Assembly (NCBI RefSeq): GCF_013294115.1
Contig: NZ_JABSNP010000018.1
Location: 1-64,000 of the forward strand
Direction of reading: 5' to 3'
DNA: 64,000 bases
Source: Hymenobacter caeli
GTDB lineage: Bacteria; Bacteroidota; Bacteroidia; Cytophagales; Hymenobacteraceae
The notes under the pieces were generated by a model. The model worked only from the letters and a program-made list of their open reading frames with translations. It ran no database searches and was not told the DNA's origin. Below are positions 8,142 through 16,040 of the stretch, piece by piece (positions within the stretch are counted from its first letter, which is position 1; every line of letters starts with the position of its first letter). A program made the translations under genes and the position numbers.

Positions 8142-10232
8142 ATGCAAAAACATCTAAACGCTCACCGATTTTCATCTTTAGCAGAGTATATACTACCAGG
8201 CAGCAAAAGCAGCCTGCTGGTTAGCTTGCTGCTGCTGTTCGTTGGCTTTGCCAACCAAGCTCGAGCCACTGGATTCTACAAAGAATTTATCGTCATTAAT
8301 GGCGCGTATTATTACGCAAACAGTAATGTTGGGGGCGTTCAAGCATTTCAGAACAGAGATTTAGGGTCTTTTGACCGTAATTCTGGCAGCTTACAGCTAG
8401 GAGGTGAAGCAAATACATTTAGCGATAATGGCGATGATGTGCAACCTCCCCAGATGTACTACCGGGTTTACGCCCAAGGTTCTCCTGGTGGCTCCTTTGT
8501 TCCGCTGAATTTGAGCTTTGTGCGTTCGGGCGATGACGGAAAGTCCACGAATAAAACATGGGCTAATACTTCTACTTTACCCAACCTATTGGCTGCCACT
8601 AGCACTAACGGTACCGGCAATTATGTTATAGAAATCTATTTTCAAGGTCGCGCAGTTTATAATAACTCTGGCGGCAGCGGAAGCTTTGATTTTTATGATA
8701 ATAATAACGGTCCCAACTACACAGCTACGTTTAGGGTAACAAACAGTATAGCGCAGTGGACGGGCACCAGTGACAATAACTGGTTCAACCCTTCTAACTG
8801 GAGTACTAACAAAGTTCCTGACCCAACCATTGATGCTAACATTCCTTATAATGGTAGTGGCCAATCTAGTTATCCAACCATTAGTGGCGGCGTGGCGCAG
8901 GTACGCACACTGACCTTGGCAGGCAACAACGGAGCTGTAGGAGCCCGTAACTTTCTAAAAGGTGGCGAACTACAGATATTCGGCAATTTTCAGGATCCCA
9001 ACGGTGGCTTTGGGCAAACGGGGGGGGTATTCACTCTAGCCGGTACAACAGCACAAACATTTGACGGATCAACTTTTTTCGATTTTCGAATTCAAGGAGG
9101 TGGTACCAAGACACTCTCTAACCGCATGGACATTCTCAATAGTTTGCAATTCATAAGCGGCCAAGTTGTTACCCGTTCCGATAACGCTACTACTTACAAC
9201 ATTGATCTGGGTGTTAATGCGCAAATTATAGGGGAATCAGAAAGTAACTATGTTCTCGGTATTTTGCGCAGTCGTGGCCGAATAGTTACTCAGAATCAGC
9301 CCAGCTCTTTCGGCAATATTGGGGTAGAATTGACGGCAATGGATGGTTCGCCTGGAACTACACAGGTTACGCGAATTACTAGCTATACCTACACTGGAGT
9401 AGGAACGAGTAAAAGCATTCGGCGTGGTTTCATCTTTCAACCTGACAATCCGGATAATTTAAACTTCAATCTCGTTTTTCACTATCTAGACGCAGAATTA
9501 AACGGAATTTTCGAGGGTGACTTACGTCTTTTTCGTTCACTGAGCGGCGGCATTCCTTTCCAACCCCTAGGCGTATCGAGCGCTGATCCCAGCGCCAATA
9601 CGCTGACTCGTAACAGTATTTCGGGTACTCTCGCAGCTACTTTCACCCTCGGTGACCAGACCAACCCCCTGCCCGTGACGCTGACCAGCTTCACGGCCGT
9701 AGCTCAGGGTGCGGATGCCGTGCTGACCTGGGCCACCGCCCAGGAGCTGAACAGCAAAGGCTTTGAGGCGCAGGTGTCGGGCGATGGGACGACGTTCCGC
9801 ACGCTGGGCTTCGTGGCTTCGGTGACGCCCAACAGCAGCGAGGCCCGCACCTACCAGTACCGCGACGCGGAAGCTGGCAAGCAGGGCACCCGCTACTACC
9901 GCCTGCGCCAGCTCGACGTGGACGGCAAGGAGAGCTTCTTCGGGCCGCGGGCCGTGGCGTTTGGCGCGTCGGCGCTGGCCGCGGTGCAGGGCTTTCCCAA
10001 CCCGTTCGGCTCGGAAATCAACCTGGCCCTGCAAACCGCCGCGGCCGGCCCGGCGGCGGTGAGCGTGTTCGACGGCGTGGGCCGCCTGGTGCGCACGTGG
10101 CAGCCCACGCTGGCCGCCGGGGCCTCCAGCCTGCGCCTGGGCGACTTGCAGGACCTGCCCCACGGCCTGTACGTGGTGCAGGTGCGCTACAGCGACGGCC
10201 AGGCCCAGCGCCTCAAACTAGTGAAGGAGTAA
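8142..10232 (+). CDS. Large T9SS-exported surface protein, compositional mosaic
   Basis: The product is 696 residues. The N-terminus (MQKHLNAHRFSSLAEYILPG...) is followed by a hydrophobic segment LLVSLLLLFVGFANQARA that serves as signal peptide. Residues about 45-500 are a low-complexity, Asn/Ser/Thr/Gly-rich beta-type passenger containing WTGTSDNNWFNPSNWSTNKVP, a motif seen in many Bacteroidota surface proteins. Residues about 505-610 are the LPVTLTSFTA module and the last about 80 a T9SS sorting domain (VQGFPNPFGSEINLAL, LPHGLYVVQVRYSDG). The passenger DNA is about 40% GC (60 bases at 8281: 24 G/C), while the tail is about 73% (60 bases at 9901: 44 G/C), with the change near 9660. This suggests an acquired or fast-evolving passenger on a resident sorting cassette. 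Confidence 0.85.
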   Translation: MQKHLNAHRFSSLAEYILPGSKSSLLVSLLLLFVGFANQARATGFYKEFIVINGAYYYANSNVGGVQAFQNRDLGSFDRNSGSLQLGGEANTFSDNGDDVQPPQMYYRVYAQGSPGGSFVPLNLSFVRSGDDGKSTNKTWANTSTLPNLLAATSTNGTGNYVIEIYFQGRAVYNNSGGSGSFDFYDNNNGPNYTATFRVTNSIAQWTGTSDNNWFNPSNWSTNKVPDPTIDANIPYNGSGQSSYPTISGGVAQVRTLTLAGNNGAVGARNFLKGGELQIFGNFQDPNGGFGQTGGVFTLAGTTAQTFDGSTFFDFRIQGGGTKTLSNRMDILNSLQFISGQVVTRSDNATTYNIDLGVNAQIIGESESNYVLGILRSRGRIVTQNQPSSFGNIGVELTAMDGSPGTTQVTRITSYTYTGVGTSKSIRRGFIFQPDNPDNLNFNLVFHYLDAELNGIFEGDLRLFRSLSGGIPFQPLGVSSADPSANTLTRNSISGTLAATFTLGDQTNPLPVTLTSFTAVAQGADAVLTWATAQELNSKGFEAQVSGDGTTFRTLGFVASVTPNSSEARTYQYRDAEAGKQGTRYYRLRQLDVDGKESFFGPRAVAFGASALAAVQGFPNPFGSEINLALQTAAAGPAAVSVFDGVGRLVRTWQPTLAAGASSLRLGDLQDLPHGLYVVQVRYSDGQAQRLKLVKE

Positions 10233-10245
10233 CCGCTCCGCTCAC

Positions 10246-10280
10246 AAAAAAAGCCCTGCGCCGTGCGCAGGGCTTTTTTT
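10246..10280 (+). terminator. Rho-independent terminator
   Basis: Stem AGCCCTGCGC (10252-10261) with GCGCAGGGCT (10265-10274), three-base loop, a run of A before and seven T after. It ends the mosaic T9SS gene just 13 bases after its stop. Confidence 0.9.
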
Positions 10281-10413
10281 GTGGGGTTATGGCCGGGCTT
10301 TTGGCCCGCTGGGGCAGCGTAGCTAACTTCCCGGGCCGGGTTGGCAACAATTTGCCGCCCTTTGCGCGAAACGTGCTTATTTTTCGCTTCCCATCCGGCA
10401 TTTTTGGTCTTTC

Positions 10414-11970
10414 ATGCTCGTCCGATTTATGTTTTGCCGCGGCCGGCTGGCTAGCTTGGTGGCGTTGCTGCTGCTGGCCCAGCCGGTGGCGGCCCAGCAG
10501 TACCAGCCGCCGGGGGCCCGCTTCGTGCGCGACAGCCTGACGGCCTACGTGCGGCGGGGCCTGCGCCTGTGGAACATTCCGGGCCTGGCCGTGGTGGTGG
10601 TGAAGAACGGGCAGGTGGTGGCCAGCCAGGGCTTTGGGGTGCGGGCCGTGGACCAGCCCGAGCCCGTGGACGCCAACACCCTGTTCATGATTGCTTCGAA
10701 CACGAAGCTGTTCACGGGCACGGCCCTGGCCCAGCTAGAGGAAGAAAGGCGGCTGAACCTGAACGACCCGGTGCGCAAGTACCTGCCCAGCTACCGCCTC
10801 TACGACTCGGTGAGCACGCGCCTGGTGAGCGTGCGCGACCTGCTGGGCCACCACCTGGGCACCCGCACGTTCCAGGGCGACTTTACGTTTTGGAACTCCG
10901 ACCTGAGCCGGGCCGAGGTGGTGGCCAAGATGCGCACGCTCAAGCCCGTCAACCCGTTTCGCCAAACCTACGGCTACTGCAACTCGAGCTTCCTGGCGGC
11001 CGGCGAAATCATTCCGGCGGTGCTGGGCGGCAAAAAGTGGGAGGACTGGGTGCAGCAGCGCCTGCTCACGCCCCTGGGCATGGCCAACACCTACCCACTC
11101 ACGGCCGGCTACGCCCAGCGGCCCAACATTGCCCGGCCCTACTCCAACGCCTACGGGCCCCTCACGCCCCTGCCCTTCGACGCCCTCGACAACCTGGCCC
11201 CGGCCGCGGGCCTTGTCTCGTGCGCCAACGACCTAGCGCACTGGCTGCGGTTCCAGCTCGACAGCGGCCGCTACAACGGGCAACGGGTGCTGCCCTGGGC
11301 CACGCTGCAACGCACCCGCCAGCCCAACACGGCCATCTCCGACGCGAAATCGTCCGTCCTGCCCAGCCACTTTTCGGTGTACGGCCTGGGCATTTACACC
11401 GGCGACTACAACGGCCGGCAAATCTTCTGGCACACCGGCGGGGCCTACGGCTTCGTCACCAACGTGTGCTTCGTGCCCGAAGAAGGCCTGGGGCTGGCCG
11501 TGCTCACCAACCAGGACAACCAGAGTTTTTTTGAGGCCCTGCGCTACCAGCTGCTCGACGCCTACCTGGGCGTGCCCTACGTGGACCGCAGCCGGCAGCT
11601 GTACAACCTGGCCCGGGCCGGCCGCGAAGAAACCCGCCACGGCCTGGCCGACATGGCCGCCCGCGTGCAACACAAAGACCGCCCCGCCCACCGCCTGAGT
11701 ACCTACGCCGGCACGTACCGCAACCCGGTGTACGGCACCGTCACGGTGGAGGTGCAGGGCAAGCAGCTGCTGGTGCATTTCTCCCACCACCCCAACCTGC
11801 TGGCTACCCTCGACTACATGGACGACGACCAGTTCCGCACCACGTACTCCAACCCGGCCTACGGCATCCTGCCGGCCGCGTTCGGGGCCCAGGCGGGGGG
11901 CGTGCGCACCCTGGAGCTGCGCGTGAACCCCTTTCTGGAGCCGGAACCCTATTTGTTCACTAAAGAATAG
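10414..11970 (+). CDS. Serine hydrolase, class C beta-lactamase / PBP fold
   Basis: The 518-residue exported enzyme has a signal peptide ending VAAQQ near residue 29. The three active-site motifs of the beta-lactamase-related family are present: S95-N-T-K98, Y188-C-N190 and H340-T-G-G343. The C-terminal about 90 residues (YAGTYRNPVYGTVTVEVQGKQ...) resemble the DUF3471 beta domain often fused to this family. It probably acts in the periplasm as an esterase, D-aminopeptidase or carboxypeptidase-like hydrolase; the sequence does not say which, and beta-lactam resistance should not be assumed. A terminator upstream and a hairpin downstream suggest a single-gene unit. Confidence 0.85.
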   Translation: MLVRFMFCRGRLASLVALLLLAQPVAAQQYQPPGARFVRDSLTAYVRRGLRLWNIPGLAVVVVKNGQVVASQGFGVRAVDQPEPVDANTLFMIASNTKLFTGTALAQLEEERRLNLNDPVRKYLPSYRLYDSVSTRLVSVRDLLGHHLGTRTFQGDFTFWNSDLSRAEVVAKMRTLKPVNPFRQTYGYCNSSFLAAGEIIPAVLGGKKWEDWVQQRLLTPLGMANTYPLTAGYAQRPNIARPYSNAYGPLTPLPFDALDNLAPAAGLVSCANDLAHWLRFQLDSGRYNGQRVLPWATLQRTRQPNTAISDAKSSVLPSHFSVYGLGIYTGDYNGRQIFWHTGGAYGFVTNVCFVPEEGLGLAVLTNQDNQSFFEALRYQLLDAYLGVPYVDRSRQLYNLARAGREETRHGLADMAARVQHKDRPAHRLSTYAGTYRNPVYGTVTVEVQGKQLLVHFSHHPNLLATLDYMDDDQFRTTYSNPAYGILPAAFGAQAGGVRTLELRVNPFLEPEPYLFTKE

Positions 11971-11990
11971 CGCGGCGCAGCGCACACCAA

Positions 11991-12024
11991 AACGGCCGGC
12001 CCTCCGCGTGGAGAGCCGGCCGTT
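11991..12024. terminator. Strong hairpin after the serine hydrolase gene, weak terminator
   Basis: AACGGCCGGC (11991-12000) pairs perfectly with GCCGGCCGTT (12015-12024), with an inner CTCC/GGAG helix. There is no T run beyond TT, so termination is inferred from stem strength alone. Confidence 0.5.
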
Positions 12025-12103
12025 GGCCTAGGGGCTGGCTTAGGTTGTCAAGCAAAAATAAACGCGCGTTGACTTCTTTGTAATTTCCTGCCTGCCAGAA
12101 CGA

Positions 12104-12138
12104 AAGCTAATAGCTAGCAGCCAATAGCTAACGGCTCA
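12104..12138. repeat. Short A/T-rich repeat of the AGCTAA(T/C)AGC type
   Basis: Several imperfect copies of GCTAATAGCTA / CCAATAGCTAACGGC sit just downstream of the alcohol dehydrogenase stop. Related arrays occur at 24028-24201 and 34119-34155, always between genes. Confidence 0.5.
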
Positions 12139-12142
12139 TTAC

Positions 12143-13192
12143 TTAGTTTAGCGAGGCCACGTCGATGACGAAGCGGTACTTCACGTCGCCCTTCAGCATG
12201 CGCTCGTAGGCTTCGTTGATGTGCTGGATGTCAATCATCTCGATGTCGGACATGATGTTGTGCTCGGCGCAGAAGTCCAGCATTTCCTGGGTTTCGGCGA
12301 TGCCGCCGATGAGCGAGCCGGCGATGCGGCGGCGCTTGGCAATCAGGTTGAAGGCGTGGATGTGCGGGGCCTCGGAGGGCACGCCCAGCAGAATCATGGT
12401 GCCGTCGCGGCGCAGCAGGTTCACGTAGGTGGCGAGGTCGAGCTGGGCCGACACGGTGTTGATGATGAAGTCGAAGTAGTTGCCCACCGCTTTCAGCTGC
12501 GCTTCGTCTTTGGTAACCACGAACTTGTGGGCCCCCAGGGCTTTGGCATCGGCCTCTTTGCCGGCCGAGGTGCTGAGCACCGTGACCTCCGCGCCCAGGG
12601 CGGCGGCGAACTTGACGGCCATGTGGCCCAGGCCGCCCAGGCCCATCACGGCCACGCGGTGGCCCGCACCCACTTTCCACTGGCGCAGGGGCGAGTAGGT
12701 GGTGATGCCGGCGCACAGCAGCGGGGCCACGCGGGCCAGGTCGAGCTTGTCGCTCACCTTCAGGGTGTATTTTTCGTCCACCACAATCTGCTGCGAGTAG
12801 CCGCCGTAGGTGGGGGCCCCGGTGCCGATTTCGCGGGCGTTGTAGGTGCCCACCATGCCGGTGGTTTCGCAGTACTGCTCCAGGCCGTCCTGGCAGCTGG
12901 GGCAGGTGCGGCACGAGTCGACCATGCAGCCCACGCCGGCGATGTCGCCCACTTTAAAATTCTTCACGTGGTCGCCCACGGCCGACACGCGGCCCACGAT
13001 TTCGTGGCCCGGCACCATCGGGAAGATGGAGCCGCCCCACTCGTCGCGGATTTGGTGCAGGTCGGAGTGGCACACGCCACAAAACAGGATGTCAATCTGG
13101 ACGTCGTGGGCCCCGGGGGCGCGGCGCTCCAGCGAAAAGGGTTCGAGGGGGATGTTGGCGGCGGGGGCCGCGTAAGCCTTGGTGGTACTCAT
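12143..13192 (-). CDS. Zinc-dependent NAD(P)-alcohol dehydrogenase (YahK/CAD-like)
   Basis: The 349-residue protein is a medium-chain dehydrogenase. The catalytic zinc ligands C41 (FCGVCHSDLH) and H63-E64 (VPGHE) are present, and a third cysteine lies in PLLCAGITTYSPL. The structural zinc set is C94, C97, C100 and C108. The Rossmann dinucleotide site is VMGLGGLGHMAVKFA. The whole resembles the cinnamyl-alcohol-dehydrogenase/YahK aldehyde reductases, which reduce a broad range of aldehydes with NADPH in the cytoplasm. The start is the ATG at 13192; a TTG immediately upstream is ignored. No operon partner is evident. Confidence 0.9.
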   Translation of the reverse strand: MSTTKAYAAPAANIPLEPFSLERRAPGAHDVQIDILFCGVCHSDLHQIRDEWGGSIFPMVPGHEIVGRVSAVGDHVKNFKVGDIAGVGCMVDSCRTCPSCQDGLEQYCETTGMVGTYNAREIGTGAPTYGGYSQQIVVDEKYTLKVSDKLDLARVAPLLCAGITTYSPLRQWKVGAGHRVAVMGLGGLGHMAVKFAAALGAEVTVLSTSAGKEADAKALGAHKFVVTKDEAQLKAVGNYFDFIINTVSAQLDLATYVNLLRRDGTMILLGVPSEAPHIHAFNLIAKRRRIAGSLIGGIAETQEMLDFCAEHNIMSDIEMIDIQHINEAYERMLKGDVKYRFVIDVASLN

Positions 13193-13230
13193 CAAGTGTG
13201 GTTTTGGAGAAATAATTGGTTTTGCACAAC

Positions 13231-13238
13231 CAAATGTA
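13231..13238 (-). promoter_or_regulatory. Candidate -7 box for the alcohol dehydrogenase
   Basis: Read on the minus strand this is TACATTTG, a match to TAnnTTTG, about 39 bases before the start codon. No TTTG is found at the expected -33 distance, so the call is weak. Confidence 0.35.
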
Positions 13239-13255
13239 GCTGTGTACTGCCTGCC

Positions 13256-13927
13256 CTAACCGGCCGGCGCGGCCAAAAGTTGCGGGTGGGCTAGCGCGTC
13301 GGCCACCAAGCGCCGCATCCGGGCCAGCGACTGGTGCGCGAACCGGCGCTGTAAGGTCCGGCCAAATACCTTAAAGCCAACCCAGTAGAACGGGTTGCGG
13401 ATGTGCCCGGACTGCGACACGGCGTGGATGCGAAATTGCACGGCCCCGGTCGCCAGGTTTTTGTGGACGCTGAAATTAATCTGGCCGCGCTCGAAGTGGC
13501 CTTCGAGGGTGCGGTAGCCGTAGCCCCAGACCCGCTCGGGGCCATCGGGGCCGGGCTGGCTTTCGGCATCTACCACGTCGGCCACCTGCACCCCAAAGTA
13601 GAAATTGAACACCAAAAAATGCGCCCGCAGCACCATGATGCGCTTTTCCAGCGGTTGGCTGGGGTCGAAGTAGCCCGTGATGAGGTCGGGCGGCGGGAAG
13701 GCGTAGCGCCGCAGCACGTCCTGGGCGGCGGCAAACGCGCCGGCCGGCGCGGGGGGCCCGGGGGCCTCGGCGGGCAGGTCGGTGGCGTAGTCGTCGAGCC
13801 GCCAGCCGGTGGCCGGCGTGTACGCTTGCCGGGGCTCGTAGTCGTAGTTGACCCGGGCGTTGGCGTAGGTTTCAAGGCGGGCGCGTTGCTGCTCCCAGGC
13901 CGGGGCAGCGGCGGGGCTAATCGACAT
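13256..13927 (-). CDS. DUF1990 family protein
   Basis: The 223-residue protein matches the DUF1990 pattern: FPPPDLITGYFDPSQPLEKR, MVLRAHFLVFNFYFGVQVADVVD, the GYGYRTLEGHFERGQINF block, and the terminal FGRTLQRRFAHQSLARMRRLV helix. No signal peptide is seen. DUF1990 proteins have a START/SRPBCC-like fold expected to bind a small hydrophobic ligand, but no reaction is established. The ATG at 13927 overlaps the end of the upstream gene by 11 bases, pointing to translational coupling. The upstream gene shares the EGH.E.G..(N/R)F block, so the pair appears to be related by duplication. Confidence 0.8.
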   Translation of the reverse strand: MSISPAAAPAWEQQRARLETYANARVNYDYEPRQAYTPATGWRLDDYATDLPAEAPGPPAPAGAFAAAQDVLRRYAFPPPDLITGYFDPSQPLEKRIMVLRAHFLVFNFYFGVQVADVVDAESQPGPDGPERVWGYGYRTLEGHFERGQINFSVHKNLATGAVQFRIHAVSQSGHIRNPFYWVGFKVFGRTLQRRFAHQSLARMRRLVADALAHPQLLAAPAG

Positions 13928-14495
13928 GAGAGACCTGCTGCTGGGTGGTGCCGTCTTCGGCGCGGCGGGTGGTTTCGACCGTGACCGGGCCCAGGGCCTG
14001 GCCGCCGCTGGCCTCGGCCACACGCTGGCAAAACTCCACCCAGGTGGCTTCCTGCATCAGCTTGCCGCCGCCAATGGTATCGTAGGCAAAGGCCACGAGC
14101 CCGTCGCGCGAGCGGGCCAGCGAATGAATCTCGAACCGCAGCGCGTCGGGCCGCGCGTCGAGGGCGTGGGTTTCGAAGCGGATGCGCCCGGCCTCGGGGT
14201 GACCCTCGAGCGTTACCAGTTCAAAAAACGTGGCCCCCACGTCGGTCACGCGCACGCTGCCGTTCCAGGGCCCCAGGATTTTGATGTGGAACTCGTCGCC
14301 GACGCGCAGGGCCCCGGCTTCGCCGCGCGTCTGCTCAAAATCGGCCAGCAGCCCGGGCGAAAACCGGGGCACGTCGGCTTGTACGGCGGCCATAAGCTGC
14401 GGGGGCGTCAGGCGGGGCCGCGCCACGTCGAGGTAGTAGCGGCGCTCCAGCTCGGGGCCGGTGCCCTGGGCGGCGGGTTGTTCGGGGTGGGCCAC
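13917..14495 (-). CDS. DUF1990-like partner protein
   Basis: The 192-residue product begins at a GTG (MAHPEQPAAQ). It contains YYLDVARPRLTPPQLMAAVQ at the N-terminus and a SRPBCC/DUF1990-type centre (VRVTDVGATFFELVTLEGHPEAGRIRFET, DALRFEIHSLARS). It ends with a helix beginning near KLMQEATWVEFCQRVAE. It overlaps the start of the DUF1990 gene at 13927 by 11 bases. The two are probably co-translated and may form a heteromeric ligand-binding unit; that is inference. The function is not known. Confidence 0.7.
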   Translation of the reverse strand: MAHPEQPAAQGTGPELERRYYLDVARPRLTPPQLMAAVQADVPRFSPGLLADFEQTRGEAGALRVGDEFHIKILGPWNGSVRVTDVGATFFELVTLEGHPEAGRIRFETHALDARPDALRFEIHSLARSRDGLVAFAYDTIGGGKLMQEATWVEFCQRVAEASGGQALGPVTVETTRRAEDGTTQQQVSHVD

Positions 14496-14504
14496 TTCCT
14501 TTAT

Positions 14505-14644
14505 AGTTATGGGTTAGGAGTTATGAGTTATGAATTTTAAAAACCGCTTCTTTAAAAACCACTCCTACGTATACGCCAAGCAGCCCGCCAGGGTAGCGCT
14601 TCGTGCCTCGCAACTTCCAAACCCATAACTTCTAACTCATAATT
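14505..14644. repeat. Inverted arrays of a TAACTCATAAC-type repeat
   Basis: AGTTATGGGTTAGGAGTTATGAG... at 14505-14538 is answered by the inverted CCCATAACTTCTAACTCATAATT at 14622-14644, separated by about 80 bases. It lies in the divergent gap between the DUF1990 pair and endonuclease V and could fold into a long hairpin. A closely similar arrangement occurs at 42087-42193. Confidence 0.7.
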
Positions 14645-14651
14645 AAAAGCA

Positions 14652-15341
14652 GTGGCCTACTACCGCCCCCCCGGCCCGCCGCCCGACCCCGCCCTGGTGC
14701 GCCGCCTCACCCAGCAGCAAGAGGAGATGCGCCAGCGCGTGCGGGCCGAGCCCCTGGCCCGCGAGCCGCGCCTGATTGGCGGCTGCGACTCGTCGTTCCC
14801 CACGCCCGAAACCATTCTGTCGGTGTTCGTGGTGCTGAAATTCCCGTCGCTGGAGCTGGTGGAGAAAGTGTACAGCTACGGGCCCGTAACCATGCCCTAC
14901 GTGCCGGGCTTCCTCTCCTTCCGCGAGGCCGACAACGTGGTGCAGGCCTTCGCCAAGCTGGCGAACAAGCCCGACGTGGTGATGGTGGACGGCCACGGCA
15001 TTGCCCACCCGCGCCGCATGGGCATCGGGGCCCACCTGGGCGTGCTGCTCGACGTGCCCACCTTCGGCGTAGCCAAGCAGCGGCTGACCGGCACGTTCAC
15101 CGAGCCGGGGCCCGAAAAAGGCAGCATCGCGCCGCTCACCGACGCCAAAACCGGCGAGCTGATTGGCGAGGTCGTTCGCAGCAAAGACAAGGTGCTGCCG
15201 CTGTTCGTGAGCCCCGGCCACCGCTGCGACCAGGCCACCGCCACGCGGCTGACGCTGGCCTGCCTGCGCGGCTACAAGCTGCCCGAGCCCACCCGCCTGG
15301 CCGACCACTGGGCCGAGGAATTCAAAAAAGAAGTGCGGTAG
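14652..15341 (+). CDS. nfi: Endonuclease V (deoxyinosine 3' endonuclease)
   Basis: The 229-residue protein carries the endonuclease V signature. D46 (IGGCDSSF), E92 (YVPGFLSFRE, with the wedge tyrosine Y83) and D113 (VDGHGIAHPRRMG) form the metal site, and GIGAHLGVLLDVPTFGVAK and SPGHRCD are the other conserved blocks. The enzyme cuts DNA or RNA one nucleotide 3' of inosine and starts repair of deaminated adenine. The start is a GTG at 14652 (MAYYRPPGPP), directly after an inverted repeat array. No repair genes adjoin it. Confidence 0.93.
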   Translation: MAYYRPPGPPPDPALVRRLTQQQEEMRQRVRAEPLAREPRLIGGCDSSFPTPETILSVFVVLKFPSLELVEKVYSYGPVTMPYVPGFLSFREADNVVQAFAKLANKPDVVMVDGHGIAHPRRMGIGAHLGVLLDVPTFGVAKQRLTGTFTEPGPEKGSIAPLTDAKTGELIGEVVRSKDKVLPLFVSPGHRCDQATATRLTLACLRGYKLPEPTRLADHWAEEFKKEVR

Positions 15342-15404
15342 CGGGGCCCGAAGCAGTCGTGTTCCGCTCTGAACAGTAGGTTTACGAACGAAGGCCAATA
15401 ATAT

Positions 15405-15932
15405 ATGCGATACCTATTGCCTCTGCTATTATTCACTGCTAGCGGGAATATTTCTCCTGCTCTACCTGCTCATCCAAACTGCCAGCTTCAAGCGTTTGCA
15501 ACACCAATAGAGCCGGATTTTGACGATACCCGACTAGCTGTGCGGGACTTTACGCGTCAGGCCGGTGCCGCATATACCGTGCTTTACATCCGTAAAGCAG
15601 CTGGCAGCCCCGATAAGGCGAAGTGCATACTTTTGGTCCAACGGTCTGCCACGCACTTCGTACGCTATACTTATTACGCCCAGCAGGTTGACAGCACCCA
15701 ATTAGAAAACACCCGATGGCAGCAGCCCCTAGCACGCATAGGAGAGGGACATTACATGGCACTTTGCGAAAGTATTTCTACGGAACCAGTCTACTGGATA
15801 TTGCTCGTAAAGCAGGGCCCCAAGGTAAAGTTTAGCTTGGGTTTTTCTGACAATCCCATACAGGATTTTACGCCCTCGGACCAAGTACAACTCACGCCTG
15901 CTTTCAATTTAGTGCGACTTCTTTCTGAATAG
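15405..15932 (+). CDS. Hypothetical exported protein
   Basis: The 175-residue product starts MRYLLPLLLFTASGNISPA, a probable signal peptide, followed by a mixed alpha/beta domain without recognised motifs (for example YTVLYIRKAAG, KCILLVQRSATHFVRYTYYAQQV, VYWILLVKQGPKVKFSLGF). Base composition is visibly lower in GC than the neighbouring endonuclease V gene, suggesting later acquisition. It stands alone between convergent genes. Function unknown. Confidence 0.6.
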   Translation: MRYLLPLLLFTASGNISPALPAHPNCQLQAFATPIEPDFDDTRLAVRDFTRQAGAAYTVLYIRKAAGSPDKAKCILLVQRSATHFVRYTYYAQQVDSTQLENTRWQQPLARIGEGHYMALCESISTEPVYWILLVKQGPKVKFSLGFSDNPIQDFTPSDQVQLTPAFNLVRLLSE

Positions 15933-16040
15933 GCACGCCTAATGACTAGTAGCGATTTGGCATATGGTGCTGAAACGAATATTTAAAAAGGCATTCAATT
16001 CCTTGGAATCGCAGTCTAAAAAGAATTCGGCAGCAAGAGC

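Noticed and set aside
10414-11970. Annotation as a beta-lactamase resistance gene
   Set aside because: The SxxK, YxN and HTG motifs define the wide serine-hydrolase family; nothing shows activity on beta-lactams.
14505-14644. A CRISPR array suggested by regularly repeated AT-rich units
   Set aside because: Units are only 7-11 bases, vary, and are inverted; there are no spacers of constant length and no cas genes.
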